This document shows, piece after piece, positions 39,528-48,942 of a stretch of DNA of 64,000 nucleotides (positions within the stretch are counted from its first letter, which is position 1; the number at the start of each line of letters is the position of its first letter). The DNA comes from Vreelandella zhanjiangensis DSM 21076. Its GTDB lineage: Bacteria; Pseudomonadota; Gammaproteobacteria; Pseudomonadales; Halomonadaceae. Location: assembly GCF_000377665.1 (NCBI RefSeq), contig NZ_KB898646.1, forward strand, positions 496,001-560,000. The letters are read 5' to 3'. Under the pieces are notes generated by a model. It searched no databases. It saw nothing but the letters and a program-made list of their open reading frames with translations, and had not been told where the DNA came from. Position numbers and translations under genes: made by a program.

Positions 39528-40289
39528 TTATTCGATGCCTGAACAGTTATCTTCTGGCTCTACCTGCCCGCGCCGTTGCATCCAGCGCATCACTATCCAG
39601 CACAGCGCTGCCCAGCTCGCCCCGGCCGTCCAGCCAGCAAGCACATCGGTTGGCCAATGGACACCGAGATAGACACGGCTAATGCCCACTAGCAGCGTCA
39701 GCAGTATTGCCAGTATTAAAAGATAAGCCTTCAGCCTCAGCGAGGGCTGTACGCGGATGAGTAGCGCGGCCAGGGTGAGGTAGGTCACGGCTGACATCAT
39801 TGAGTGGCCGCTGGGAAAACTCGCCGTGTAGACCATGGCTTCATGAGACACGAGGTCTGGGCGAGGGCGGTCAAAGCCCATCTTCATAAAGGTGCTGAGT
39901 AGTATGCCGCCGGGCACTGCAATCGAGGCAAAGAGTGCCGCGCGATAGCGTCTGGCGAGTAGCAGGTAACCCAAGACGCCCAACATGATAAATACCAGGA
40001 CGCCGACACCGCCAAGCGCGGTAAAGTCCCGTCCCATTTCCTCGACCCAGCCCGGCCCGATCGGGTCGCTAAGATCTGCGGGATTGCGAAAGGCGAGCAG
40101 CAGGCTCTCATCGATGCTCTGGGTGCCCCCTTCGATGACTTCATCAGCCAGCGCGATGAACCCCCAAATACCGCCGGAAAGTATCGCAATGCCTAGCAGC
40201 GTTACTAGTTCGTGGCGGCCAAGCCGAGCCAGCAGGGAAACGCTTTGGCGCCTAACGTGGCCAATTTTTTCATGGTGCTTCATTTGCAA
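39528..40289 (-). CDS. PAP2-family membrane phosphatase
   Basis: 253 residues, about six hydrophobic segments. All three PAP2 signature parts are present: KMGFDRPRP, FPSGHSMMS and SRVYLGVHWPTDV, in the right order, with the catalytic His pair. It removes phosphate from a lipid phosphate (phosphatidate, phosphatidylglycerophosphate or undecaprenyl pyrophosphate) at the periplasmic face. Start ATG 40289, preceded by AAAGGAG. A decayed copy of its 3' end lies at 38192. Confidence 0.92.
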   Translation of the reverse strand: MQMKHHEKIGHVRRQSVSLLARLGRHELVTLLGIAILSGGIWGFIALADEVIEGGTQSIDESLLLAFRNPADLSDPIGPGWVEEMGRDFTALGGVGVLVFIMLGVLGYLLLARRYRAALFASIAVPGGILLSTFMKMGFDRPRPDLVSHEAMVYTASFPSGHSMMSAVTYLTLAALLIRVQPSLRLKAYLLILAILLTLLVGISRVYLGVHWPTDVLAGWTAGASWAALCWIVMRWMQRRGQVEPEDNCSGIE

Positions 40290-40503
40290 CTCCTTTGCTT
40301 TTATAAGTCACACGCAATGTCGATCCAGCCGGTTCTGAAGCACTGTCGACCCACTGAAAGTCCAGGAGGGAGAGCACACCGATGGCCATGGGCCAAGTTT
40401 GGCGCTACAGGATCAGTCCCTGCGATCGAGGGGCATCGGGGTCGTTCACAAGGTCCCCAGGGCATGGTATCTCCGGAGATTGTACGTTAAGTCACGACGT
40501 GGC

Positions 40504-42372
40504 TCAGCTCGACAGCCCTTCGTGACCAGGCACGAAACCGCCTAGCAGGCGGTCGATTTCCTTGGCAGGCATCGGACGGTAGAAGAAGAACCCCTGGATG
40601 AGGTCGCAATGCATTTCGCGAAGCAATGACAGCTGTTCGGCGTTCTCGACGCCCTCGGCCACCACCTCCAATCCCAACCGATGACCGATGAAGATGGCGC
40701 CCTCCATGATGGCCCTATCCTTCGGCTGTGTGGGAGCATCGTGGATAAAGGAGCGATCGATCTTCAGGGCGGTGACTGGAAAGTGCTTTAGATAGTTCAG
40801 GGAGGAATAGCCGGTCCCGAAGTCGTCGATAGCAATGCGAATACCGCGATGATAAAGGCGCCGCAGGTCCTCGAGGACGGTCTCGTCGGCTTCGATCAGG
40901 ATATTTTCGGTCAATTCGATGCCGATATCCCGCGGACCTAAGCCGTGACGCCGCAGCGAGTCCTCGAAGCTCTTGAGGGCATCGGGACGCACCAGTTGAC
41001 GACCTGAGATATTGATGTCGATGCGGTGCTCATGAAATCCCTTGGCACGCCATTCCACCTGCTGGCGGCAAACCTCTTCAATGACCCAGTCGCCCAGACG
41101 ATGGATCACACCGGAACGCTCGGCCAGCGGGATAAACTCGGCAGGCAAGATCGGCGGGCCCTCGGCAGGCTCCCAGCGTATCAAGGCCTCGAGATTCTCT
41201 ATTCGCCCACTGGCCGCCGAGACCTGGGGCTGGTAGTGGAGGGAGAATTCACCGTTATCCAGGGCTTCCTCGATTCGCGCCGAGAGATAGTGCTGGCGAA
41301 CCAGCTCATCATGGAGCTTCTGTTGGAAGAAACGTATAGCACCCCGACCATCCAGCTTGGCACGATTCTTGGCAACATCGGCATTACGGATCAATTCGCG
41401 TGACGATTCACCATTCTCGGGAAAAAGCGCCACACCCAGGCAGGCCGTAACCTGGCGCTCCCGACCGTCCAGGACGAAAGGTTCCCGAAAGACATTCTGG
41501 ACATGACGAACGACCCGTCTGATATCGGGGTCCAAGTAGACGCCAGGAAAGGCCAGCACGAACTCATCGCTAGAGACACGGGACACCAGGTCGGTGACTC
41601 GCTGGCACTCTCTCAGTCGCCGAGTCAGCTCAATGAGCAGGCGATCGCCCTGATCATAACCAAGGGCATCATTGATCTCGACGAAGTGATCGATGTCCAG
41701 GTAGATGGTTGCCAGGCCATTGCCCTGGCGCCGGCAGGAATCCAACAGGCTGTCAAGGTCGACCTCGAAGGTCTGGCGGTTAGGGAGATGGGTGAGCCTG
41801 TCGAAACGGGTGGCGAATTCCAGGTCACGGTGGGCGCGCTTTTGGTCGGAAAGATCGACGTCCACGCAGAACATCAAGGGTGAGTCGGTATGCTCATTGA
41901 GCATCAGATGCTGCGAAAAGACCGATACCAGTTCGCCGGTTTTGTGCTTGAGCTCGAGTTCATCGGCGGGTATATCGACCCCTTCTTTGACCCAGGCACC
42001 ATGCGCCTGGATCACCTCGTCACGCATGAAGTCAGGAATGATCAGATCTTCCAGTAATTGTCCCTGGGCTTCCTCAGCGGTATAGCCATAGAGACGAGTG
42101 CTACCCTCATTCCAGTAAATCACTCGCCGATGGCGATCATAACCCTGAACCGCCACCTTCGGCAGACTCTCCAGCAGGGCGCGGAATCGCTGCTCACTCT
42201 CAAGATATTGGCGGCGTACTAACTCGACTTCTTCCCTGCCAGCATCATGCGAATCGATGCCATCAGTTGAAGGCGTCTTTGACACCTTCAACACGAGCGC
42301 ACCGGAAAACTCCCTGCGGTTCTCCTTCAGGCGTTTCGAATCTTTGTGATGTCGGGAATCGCTGGCAGTCAT
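40504..42372 (-). CDS. PAS-GGDEF-EAL cyclic-di-GMP protein (degenerate GGDEF)
   Basis: 622 residues from ATG 42372. PAS sensor domain (about 60-180: RVIYWNEGSTRLYGYTAEEA), GGDEF domain with the site changed to VSSDEF, so cyclase activity is unlikely, then a full EAL domain: ENLEALIRWEP, GIELTENI, AIDDFGTGYSSLNYLK, LKIDRSFIHD, VVAEGVEN, QGFFFYRP. All metal and substrate residues I can check look present, so a PAS-controlled phosphodiesterase lowering c-di-GMP is expected. No transmembrane helix; cytoplasmic. Confidence 0.92.
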   Translation of the reverse strand: MTASDSRHHKDSKRLKENRREFSGALVLKVSKTPSTDGIDSHDAGREEVELVRRQYLESEQRFRALLESLPKVAVQGYDRHRRVIYWNEGSTRLYGYTAEEAQGQLLEDLIIPDFMRDEVIQAHGAWVKEGVDIPADELELKHKTGELVSVFSQHLMLNEHTDSPLMFCVDVDLSDQKRAHRDLEFATRFDRLTHLPNRQTFEVDLDSLLDSCRRQGNGLATIYLDIDHFVEINDALGYDQGDRLLIELTRRLRECQRVTDLVSRVSSDEFVLAFPGVYLDPDIRRVVRHVQNVFREPFVLDGRERQVTACLGVALFPENGESSRELIRNADVAKNRAKLDGRGAIRFFQQKLHDELVRQHYLSARIEEALDNGEFSLHYQPQVSAASGRIENLEALIRWEPAEGPPILPAEFIPLAERSGVIHRLGDWVIEEVCRQQVEWRAKGFHEHRIDINISGRQLVRPDALKSFEDSLRRHGLGPRDIGIELTENILIEADETVLEDLRRLYHRGIRIAIDDFGTGYSSLNYLKHFPVTALKIDRSFIHDAPTQPKDRAIMEGAIFIGHRLGLEVVAEGVENAEQLSLLREMHCDLIQGFFFYRPMPAKEIDRLLGGFVPGHEGLSS

Positions 42373-42633
42373 GGGATCCACTAAAAGAAAAACACTGTCA
42401 AGTGCCGTTATAATGGCAACAATAGGCGCTTTTTTGTAATTATCCTATACCTATTTGTATGAGATAACTTATATATCCGCCATTAACAGTCTGATCCTGT
42501 TTTCAAATAAACAACTCTTTTCTGTTACATTTCTTGACATGTCGTTACGAATAATTTCACTTAACTCCTGTTGACCACGTGTATACACCGGCAGCACCGG
42601 GCAATTCCGCCCAGTTAACAGGAGAATACCTTT

Positions 42634-43428
42634 ATGAAACTCGATACTCTCAAGCACGGTTTCGACCTCACCTCTATGCCTGTCGATTCACTCGCCGATT
42701 ATTGGAATCCGGGTGTGGCCGAGGCGCTGAGGCATCAGGATTGGGCAAAAACCGATATTCGGGATCGAATCGATCTGACCGCCTGGCAGGAGTTTACCGC
42801 TGACCTGCCGCGCGATCCCTATGTCAACCAGCGGTGGAAGCGGATGTCCTGGCTCGCCCTGAATGATCAGGGCAATGTCGAGGATATGGGCCAATGCCCC
42901 ATGGCCCAGGGGGGAGCCTTCAACGATGCGGAAAGCATGGCGGATCGTCTGCGGTACTATGATCCGCTGACTCGGGAATTCATGGCACGCCCCGATGTGA
43001 AGGCCTTCGTTCGCGCCTGGGCAAGGCTGTGGAGTATCGGTGCGCACGAACCCATTTTGATGCAGATCACCGGGGTTCGCGGAGAAGGCAGCATCGATCC
43101 CCTTCAGGGACAGGGAATTCATGCCGATGGCTGCAAGGCCCTGAGCATTCTGGCCATCAATCGGGAAAACGTGGCCGGGGGTGAAAACCACCTCTACGCA
43201 GACAAGGCTGGCACGCAACCCTTGGTCGATATCACCCTGGATCCGGGTGATATCCTTCATCTGAGCGATGACCGGCTGTACCACAGTGTCGACGGGATCG
43301 AACAGCTCGACAGCGAGGCACCCTTTGAGCGGTTCATCATCATCATCAACAGCCGCTTCGTGGACGACTTTCAGAACCGGATGTTGCGTCGCCACTTCCC
43401 GGAAGCGGTCCTCAATGAGAGCTACTAA
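42634..43428 (+). CDS. 2-oxoglutarate-Fe(II) dioxygenase (2OG-Fe_Oxy_2 / amino-acid hydroxylase type)
   Basis: 264 residues; ATG 42634 after CAGGAG. C-terminal double-stranded beta-helix: GIHADGCKALSILAINRENVAGGENHLY carries the HxD iron ligands, RLYHSVDGIE the distal His, and RFIIIINSRF the arginine for 2-oxoglutarate. The spacing resembles the family that includes bacterial L-isoleucine 4-hydroxylase, so a free amino acid or similar small substrate is plausible. It is followed by a strong terminator, so it is monocistronic. Confidence 0.8.
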   Translation: MKLDTLKHGFDLTSMPVDSLADYWNPGVAEALRHQDWAKTDIRDRIDLTAWQEFTADLPRDPYVNQRWKRMSWLALNDQGNVEDMGQCPMAQGGAFNDAESMADRLRYYDPLTREFMARPDVKAFVRAWARLWSIGAHEPILMQITGVRGEGSIDPLQGQGIHADGCKALSILAINRENVAGGENHLYADKAGTQPLVDITLDPGDILHLSDDRLYHSVDGIEQLDSEAPFERFIIIINSRFVDDFQNRMLRRHFPEAVLNESY

Positions 43429-43461
43429 CACTCTTGGTAAATTGAGAACCTAGCAACACCA

Positions 43462-43485
43462 ACGCCCCCGGAACTCCGGGGGCGT
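43462..43485 (+). terminator. Rho-independent terminator after the dioxygenase gene
   Basis: Near-perfect inverted repeat, ACGCCCCCGGA (43462-43472) and TCCGGGGGCGT (43475-43485), with a very short loop, followed by CTT. It lies 34 bases after the stop. Confidence 0.85.
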
Positions 43486-43539
43486 CTTGGTAGTGCGCCT
43501 AGCCGAACAGAAAGCGGATACGAGGCGTCGAGACGGTTC

Positions 43540-43665
43540 CGGCGTCGTTATCGAGGACGAGAGCCGAGCCTGCCCCGCTCATGGAGGCTGTCTCGTCGAT
43601 GAAGGCCCACGTCACTGCCGGGCACCGCTGGGTGGTTGACCTCGATCTGGAAGTCTTCTTCCATC
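43540..43665 (+). pseudogene. Fragment of a group II intron reverse transcriptase
   Basis: A plus-strand frame reads MKAHVTAGHRWVVDLDLE followed by VFF. This is the highly conserved first catalytic block of group II intron reverse transcriptases (usually WVVDLDLEKFFD, with the first catalytic Asp). The match stops abruptly after FF at about 43640, and no maturase, second YADD block or intron RNA end is seen. It lies just downstream of the arsB 3' end. Confidence 0.65.
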
Positions 43666-43686
43666 CAACCGAAATCCCTATACAGT

Positions 43687-44997
43687 TCACCCCGCCGACA
43701 ACACCGGCAACCAAAGCGCCAAAGCGATCAGCGTCGCCATCAGCACCGGCGGCGTAATCAGTAGGCCAATTTTCATATACTGGCCCCAGCCAATTTTGTA
43801 GCCCTTGCCCGCGAGTACGTGTAGCCAAAGCAGAGTGGCTAGGCTGCCAATTGGGGTGAACTTGGGTCCTAGGTCATTACCAATCACGTTCGCGTAAATC
43901 ATCAATTCCTGCGTTACCGCGGGCACGTTCGCTTGGTCGATCGCCAGCGCACCGACCAGTGTCGAGGGTAGATTATTCATTACCGAGGCGACGATCGCGG
44001 ATAGAAAGCCGGTGCCTAGTGTGGCGATAAAGTCGCCCTGTTGCGCCAGCCACTCAAGCGCCAACGCGCCATAATTGGTCAGCCCTGCATTGCCTAGCCC
44101 GTAGACGACGAGATACATGCCGATTGAGAACAGCACTATCTGCCAGGGGGCGCCGCGTAGCGCATCCGATACGGAGACGATGGCCCCGCGGCCCGCTTGC
44201 CACCAGCGCCCGGCAATTGCCATCAGCAGCACGGCGGCTGTTCCCGTCACAAACGCGATGGGAATGCCTAGCGGGGCGGTCACGAAGTAGGCGATAAGCA
44301 GCATCGTCAGCAGCGGAAACGCCGCTCTAAATACCAGCGGGTCCTTTATGGCCGAGCGCGGTGGGTCGAGGTTCTCGACAGAATAGTGTTTCGGGATTCG
44401 GCGGCCAAACGCTATCCAGAGCACGACCAGTGTGGCCGTTATAGACACCAGGTTCACCGGCACCATGACCGCTGCATAGCGATCAAAGCCAATATCAAAG
44501 TAGTTAGCGCTGACGATATTAACGAGGTTAGAGATCACCAAAGGCAGGCTTGCGGTATCCGCGATAAACCCCGTTGCGATGATGAAGGCCAGCGCCGCAG
44601 GTGGCTCAAAGTTTAGGCGCAGCAGAATAGCGATCACAATGGGCGTCAGCAGTAGGGCGGCACCGTCATTCGCGAAGAAAGCGGCAATGATAGCGCCGAG
44701 TATGACGACCAGCGGGAAAAGTAGATGCCCGCGCCCATTACCCCAGCGCGCCACATGCAGCGCTGCCCAGGCGAAGAACCCCGCCTCATCTAAAATCAGC
44801 GAAATAATGATCAGAGCAACGAAGGTAAACGTGGCATCCCAGACGATGCCCCACACCACGCCGATATCAGCCAAATGCACCACACCCACGAGCAGTGCCA
44901 CTAAAGCGCCGCCCAGTGCGCTCCACCCGATACCCAAACCTTTAGGCTGCCAGATCACCAGAACCAGGGTGACGACAAAAATGGCTAGTGCCAACAT
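43687..44997 (-). CDS. arsB: Arsenite efflux permease ArsB
   Basis: 436 residues, ATG 44997, about 11-12 transmembrane helices. ArsB/NhaD superfamily: [83 protein letters not shown], and C-terminal [22 protein letters not shown]. Exports arsenite driven by membrane potential. Last gene of the ars operon, 14 bases after arsH. A deleted second copy lies at 37055. Confidence 0.95.
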   Translation of the reverse strand: MLALAIFVVTLVLVIWQPKGLGIGWSALGGALVALLVGVVHLADIGVVWGIVWDATFTFVALIIISLILDEAGFFAWAALHVARWGNGRGHLLFPLVVILGAIIAAFFANDGAALLLTPIVIAILLRLNFEPPAALAFIIATGFIADTASLPLVISNLVNIVSANYFDIGFDRYAAVMVPVNLVSITATLVVLWIAFGRRIPKHYSVENLDPPRSAIKDPLVFRAAFPLLTMLLIAYFVTAPLGIPIAFVTGTAAVLLMAIAGRWWQAGRGAIVSVSDALRGAPWQIVLFSIGMYLVVYGLGNAGLTNYGALALEWLAQQGDFIATLGTGFLSAIVASVMNNLPSTLVGALAIDQANVPAVTQELMIYANVIGNDLGPKFTPIGSLATLLWLHVLAGKGYKIGWGQYMKIGLLITPPVLMATLIALALWLPVLSAG

Positions 44998-45011
44998 GAA
45001 ATGACCTTACG

Positions 45012-45740
45012 TCAGTGAGTGTTTTGGTTAACGCGGCGAGAGAGTTCTTCAGCGCTCTCGACACGCTCTGAATAGCGATCGGTAAGATAAGCGGATCTAT
45101 CTCGCGTCAGCCAAGTGAATTTCACAAGTTCCTCACACACATCAACGAGACGCATATAGAGAGGTGAAGGCTTCATGCGCCCGGCATCGTCAAATTCGGT
45201 GAACGCTTTGGGGACAGAGGATTGGTTAGGGATGGTAATCATGCGCATCCAGCGGCCTAGGATTCGCATCTGGTTGACGGCGTTAAAGCTTTGGCTTCCG
45301 CCAGACACTTCCATCACCGCCAGCGTTTTGCCCTGAGTAGGGCGAACACCGCCCAGCGATAGCGGTATCCAGTCGATTTGCGTTTTCATAATGCCCGTCA
45401 TCGCCCCATGGCGTTCGGGGCTGACCCAGAGCATGCCTTCGGACCATTGAGCAAGTTCGCGCAGCTCTTTTACCTTCGGATGGTCGGCTTCTGAGTCGTC
45501 TGGCAGCGGTAAGCCCGAAGGATTAAAGGTGCGAACTTCACAGCCGTACCAGCGTAGCAACCGCGCCGCTTCTTCGGACGCCAGGCGTGAAAAAGAGCGT
45601 TCGCGCAGAGAACCATAAAGCACCAGAATTCTGGGTGGGTGACGCGGCGCATCTGGTCTGGTCAATGCGTCCACGTCTATTGGCTGTAGCTCATGAGGGG
45701 CGATGTTGGGCAGATCATCAAAACTGACAGGTTCGCTCAT
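45012..45740 (-). CDS. arsH: Arsenical resistance protein ArsH (NADPH-FMN reductase)
   Basis: 242 residues; ATG 45740 overlaps the arsC stop by 4 bases. Flavodoxin-like FMN reductase: [25 protein letters not shown] (FMN phosphate loop), [60 protein letters not shown]. ArsH proteins oxidise trivalent methyl-arsenicals and support resistance. Length and motif set match the family. Confidence 0.95.
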   Translation of the reverse strand: MSEPVSFDDLPNIAPHELQPIDVDALTRPDAPRHPPRILVLYGSLRERSFSRLASEEAARLLRWYGCEVRTFNPSGLPLPDDSEADHPKVKELRELAQWSEGMLWVSPERHGAMTGIMKTQIDWIPLSLGGVRPTQGKTLAVMEVSGGSQSFNAVNQMRILGRWMRMITIPNQSSVPKAFTEFDDAGRMKPSPLYMRLVDVCEELVKFTWLTRDRSAYLTDRYSERVESAEELSRRVNQNTH

Positions 45741-46150
45741 TGGTGACCGCCCTTAAAATGCACGACATCACCATCTTCCTTGGTAAACGTGGTTACTGGG
45801 TTGGCCAACAACTCGAGTACAAGCTCTGATGGCCGGCACAGGCGCGCGCCTTTATCGGTTACCACAATGGGGCGATTGATCAGGATGGGGTGCGCGATCA
45901 TGGCGTCTATCAGTTGATCATCGCTTAACGCTGGATCATCGAGATTGAGCTCTTCAAAGGGCGTGCCCTTACGGCGCAGTAGCTCTCTAGGGGAAATTGT
46001 CATCATCGAAATCAGCTCCACCAGCCGCTCTCGGCTAGGGGGTGTCTTCAGGTATTCGATCACTTGGGGTGCCTCACCTGACGCTTCGATGATGGCTAGC
46101 GTATTGCGCGAGGTGCCGCAGGCAGGGTTATGGTAAATCGTCGTTTTCAA
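45737..46150 (-). CDS. arsC: Arsenate reductase, glutaredoxin-coupled
   Basis: 137 residues. The frame begins at TTG 46150 ([17 protein letters not shown]); no ATG lies near and the start of homology requires it, so TTG is the likely start. Catalytic Cys in NPACGTSRN (residue 11), then the three arginines typical of the ArsC family ([30 protein letters not shown]). Reduces arsenate to arsenite for ArsB. Confidence 0.94.
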   Translation of the reverse strand: MKTTIYHNPACGTSRNTLAIIEASGEAPQVIEYLKTPPSRERLVELISMMTISPRELLRRKGTPFEELNLDDPALSDDQLIDAMIAHPILINRPIVVTDKGARLCRPSELVLELLANPVTTFTKEDGDVVHFKGGHQ

Positions 46151-46155
46151 AAGGA

Positions 46156-46506
46156 TTATTCCTTCTCTGTATCAAGAGAGCAGTCAGTGAAGGCCGTGAA
46201 CAGCGGCTCGCAAACCTCGGGGTGGCCTGCACAACAATCGCGAATCAAAAAGCTGAGGGTTTGCTGCATATGTTCTAGATTGGCGCGATAAATAATCGAG
46301 CGACTCTGCCGATGAGAATTGACCCATCCCGCTCGTGCAAGCACTGAAAGATGCGTCGACATCGTGTTATGAGGCACAGCTAACTGACGTGCGATTTCCC
46401 CAGCAGGCAAGCCTTCGGGCTCATGACGTACCAAAAGCCTGAAGGCTTCGAGACGCGTTTCCTGAGAAAGGGCGCTAAAACTGGCGGTAACGTTTTTTAT
46501 TTCCAT
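46156..46506 (-). CDS. arsR: ArsR-type transcriptional repressor
   Basis: 116 residues from ATG 46506 (a TTG at 46545 lies in the -35 box and is rejected). Winged helix: FSALSQETRLEAFRLLVRHEPEGLPAGEIARQLAVPHNTMSTHLSVLARAGWV. The classic ELCVCDL As(III) site is absent; cysteines cluster near the C-terminus (RDCCAGHPEVC, and C later), a metal site location seen in other ArsR groups. It heads the operon arsR-arsC-arsH-arsB, six bases before arsC. Confidence 0.93.
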   Translation of the reverse strand: MEIKNVTASFSALSQETRLEAFRLLVRHEPEGLPAGEIARQLAVPHNTMSTHLSVLARAGWVNSHRQSRSIIYRANLEHMQQTLSFLIRDCCAGHPEVCEPLFTAFTDCSLDTEKE

Positions 46507-46545
46507 ATGTCGAGTATTATGGACATATCCAAAAATAACAATCAA
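46505..46545 (-). promoter_or_regulatory. ars promoter with ArsR operator overlapping the start codon
   Basis: On the minus strand: -35 TTGATT (46545-46540), 18-base spacer, -10 CATAAT (46521-46516), predicted transcription start only 2-4 bases before the ATG at 46506. An inverted repeat ATATGTC (46528-46522) and GACATAT (46511-46505) flanks the -10, the expected ArsR operator. The message is therefore nearly leaderless. Confidence 0.7.
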
Positions 46546-46742
46546 ATTCTCTTTTATGTGTTGCCTGGAATGTTAAATATAAGCGTTGATCGTCAGGCGT
46601 TGTCGCTGAAGGTCTTGCGCTAACTAATCCCATGGACCGCTTCTTATAAAGGCGGCCTGCTGCTTTCTATCAGTGTATTGGCTTCTATCTAACGCTTTAT
46701 TGCCAGAGCACAAACGCACTGAGGAGCCCCAGACAATTAGGC

Positions 46743-48500
46743 TTATCGAGCTGCTTTTTTATATAGCCATTTTTCAAATATCCCGGGCAAGAGTGGCTTA
46801 GCGATAAAATAGCCTTGGCCCTCGTCGCAGCCTAGCTCCATAAGGCGGTGGTAGGAGGTATCGTTTTCTATTCCTTCGGCCACCACGCGGTAGCCCAGGT
46901 CATGGGCCATTGAGATCATGGAATTAACCAGCGTCTCGGTGCGCGCGTCCTCACCAAGCTCGGTGATAAAGCGGCGATCTATTTTTACGGTGTGGGCAGG
47001 AATCTCATGCAGATAGGAGAGGCTACTATAGCCGGTACCAAAATCGTCGATTGCGATCCGTAGGCCTGCTGCGGTTAGCGCTTTTAACTGGTTACTCGCC
47101 ACTTCCCCCTGGCTAATCATGGCGCTTTCGGTAAGCTCCACTTCTATAGCGGTGCTCGGTAGCCCCATATGCGCCATTTCATCCAGGAGCCGTCTGGCAA
47201 AATCCTCTTCCTCAAGATTGGTTGCTGATACATTGACCGAAATCTGAAGTGTTTTCCCAGCCCGATGCCAAGCTGCCGCTTGTCGAATGGCATGACGCAA
47301 CACCCACTGCGTTAGCGGTTTTATCATGGGCGTATTTTCGATCAATGGAATAAATTCGCCAGGCGATACCTCACCCAGGGTAGGGTGTTTCCAACGCAAT
47401 AACGCTTCCGCCCCTAAGCACTCTCCGTTCGCAAGCGAGACTCGTGGCTGGAACACTAGATAAAGCTCATTCCCGCTTTCAAGTGCCGGGCCGATGTCGC
47501 CCTGTAGGGTAAAGCATCGTTGGTAATGGGCATCCAGATCCCATGAAAAGAGCCCAGCACCTTTTCCTGCCTGACGGGCATCCAGGCAAGCGGCATGAGC
47601 GGTTCGCAAGACATCTTCGGCCGTGACTTCGCTCAGACAAAAATGAGCGATGCCCACGGTAGGGCGTACCAATACAGGTATGGCTCGGGTGGTTTCGAGC
47701 ACGAGAAGCGCTTGGCGTAAACGAGTTGCTTCTTTCAGCAAGTTGGTATCACTCGTTTGGTCCACCAAGTGCACAAATCGACATCCGCCCAGGTCATAGA
47801 GCTTCGATTTCGAACTGATAGCCTGCTGCAGGCAACGAGCGGTAATACGTGCCAATTCATCTAGAAAAACGGGGCCCATGGTACGGTGAAGGGTACTTAA
47901 TTCGCTGGCGTCGACTACCTCGGTAAACAAGGCAACTCTTTGTCCGTTCGGGGCATCTCGCTGCATGTCCTGCAAGTCTTCGGCAAACTGATGACGGTTG
48001 GAAAGGCCCGTCAATGGGTCGATCCGGCCGAAAGCATGCTGCAATTCAATCTGTGCCATGACCATGGCGGCCAGATCGTAAAGCGTCGCCTGTTCTTGTT
48101 CAGACACCTCACGTGGATGAGTGCCCAGAACGCACATCGCGCCCAATGTATGACCCTCTCGTGTGACTAACGGTGCGCCCGCGTAGAAACGAATGCCCGA
48201 GTTCGCTAAATAGCTGTTCCGGTAGCAGTCCGAGGCGAGAAGATCCGGGATGATAAGGAGTTGAGAGGAGTCACAGACATCAGCGCAAGGGGCCGTTTCA
48301 CGCGGTATTTCCCAATGATCAACGCCTACTCTAGACTTAAACCACTGACGATTCTCATCAGTAAGCGATACGGCTGCGATCGGCAAACCGAAAAGCTGAC
48401 TGGCCATCCGTGTGATCCGGTCAAAGCTTTCACTGGGCGAGGTGTCCAGCAGATTTAGCTGTCGGAGTGCGAACAAACGATTCTGTTCCTGGGTACTCAT
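46743..48500 (-). CDS. GAF-GGDEF-EAL cyclic-di-GMP protein (degenerate GGDEF)
   Basis: 585 residues from ATG 48500; a longer frame to 48590 would add an unlikely N-terminus. GAF domain (about 20-150: FDRITRMASQLFGLPIAAVSLTDENRQWFKS), a GGDEF-like domain starting DPLTGLSNRHQF whose active site reads GGCRF, then an EAL domain: LGAEALLRWKHP, EVELTESAMI, IDDFGTGYSSLSYL, VKIDRRFI, VVAEGIEN, GYFIAKPL. Probably a GAF-regulated phosphodiesterase. Single gene, oriented toward the ars operon. Not a close copy of the PAS-GGDEF-EAL gene at 40504. Confidence 0.9.
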   Translation of the reverse strand: MSTQEQNRLFALRQLNLLDTSPSESFDRITRMASQLFGLPIAAVSLTDENRQWFKSRVGVDHWEIPRETAPCADVCDSSQLLIIPDLLASDCYRNSYLANSGIRFYAGAPLVTREGHTLGAMCVLGTHPREVSEQEQATLYDLAAMVMAQIELQHAFGRIDPLTGLSNRHQFAEDLQDMQRDAPNGQRVALFTEVVDASELSTLHRTMGPVFLDELARITARCLQQAISSKSKLYDLGGCRFVHLVDQTSDTNLLKEATRLRQALLVLETTRAIPVLVRPTVGIAHFCLSEVTAEDVLRTAHAACLDARQAGKGAGLFSWDLDAHYQRCFTLQGDIGPALESGNELYLVFQPRVSLANGECLGAEALLRWKHPTLGEVSPGEFIPLIENTPMIKPLTQWVLRHAIRQAAAWHRAGKTLQISVNVSATNLEEEDFARRLLDEMAHMGLPSTAIEVELTESAMISQGEVASNQLKALTAAGLRIAIDDFGTGYSSLSYLHEIPAHTVKIDRRFITELGEDARTETLVNSMISMAHDLGYRVVAEGIENDTSYHRLMELGCDEGQGYFIAKPLLPGIFEKWLYKKAAR

Positions 48501-48942
48501 TATAAGTTGTATTACCCTGTGGGAAATGTTGATCCTTTGAGTAATGATTATACTAGTCAAATGTAGATATTGTTGATTAATGAAATACATTTCTTATGCT
48601 TTTTACATCAAAGGCAGGTGAATAGCTCTGATATCGTGAGCTGCAGGATTTATCCATTAAGCTGGGTCAGAAGGTATTCTACGTGTTGAGCCCTGAGCCC
48701 TGAGCCCTGAGCACGGCGGAGCTCAATGGACGCTTGATGACTCTTAGGTCTCCTTCACGAATGTCTCCTCTAAAAGCCCGCTTTTGGCCGAATACTCATA
48801 ATCAGCCTATCCTGAAAAGTAGCAACCGATACGAAAGTGACCTGTCCGAAATGTAATCAGCATGATCATTTATTCCATGTGATTAGCCAGATTAGCAGCA
48901 TTGCTTGTGGTTAATTTTTTGACTTAGCTTAAGGTTGGGGAT
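48501..48942. other. Intergenic region with a 7-base tandem repeat
   Basis: No gene found. TGAGCCC is repeated three times at 48687-48707. Near 48779 is CCGCTTTTGGCCGAA, the short dispersed motif also seen at about 36978 and, altered, at 31149. The last 80 bases are AT-rich and probably hold the promoter for the next gene. Confidence 0.5.
48687..48707. repeat. Tandem repeat TGAGCCC x3
   Basis: Three perfect copies followed by a partial fourth, in non-coding DNA. Confidence 0.85.
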
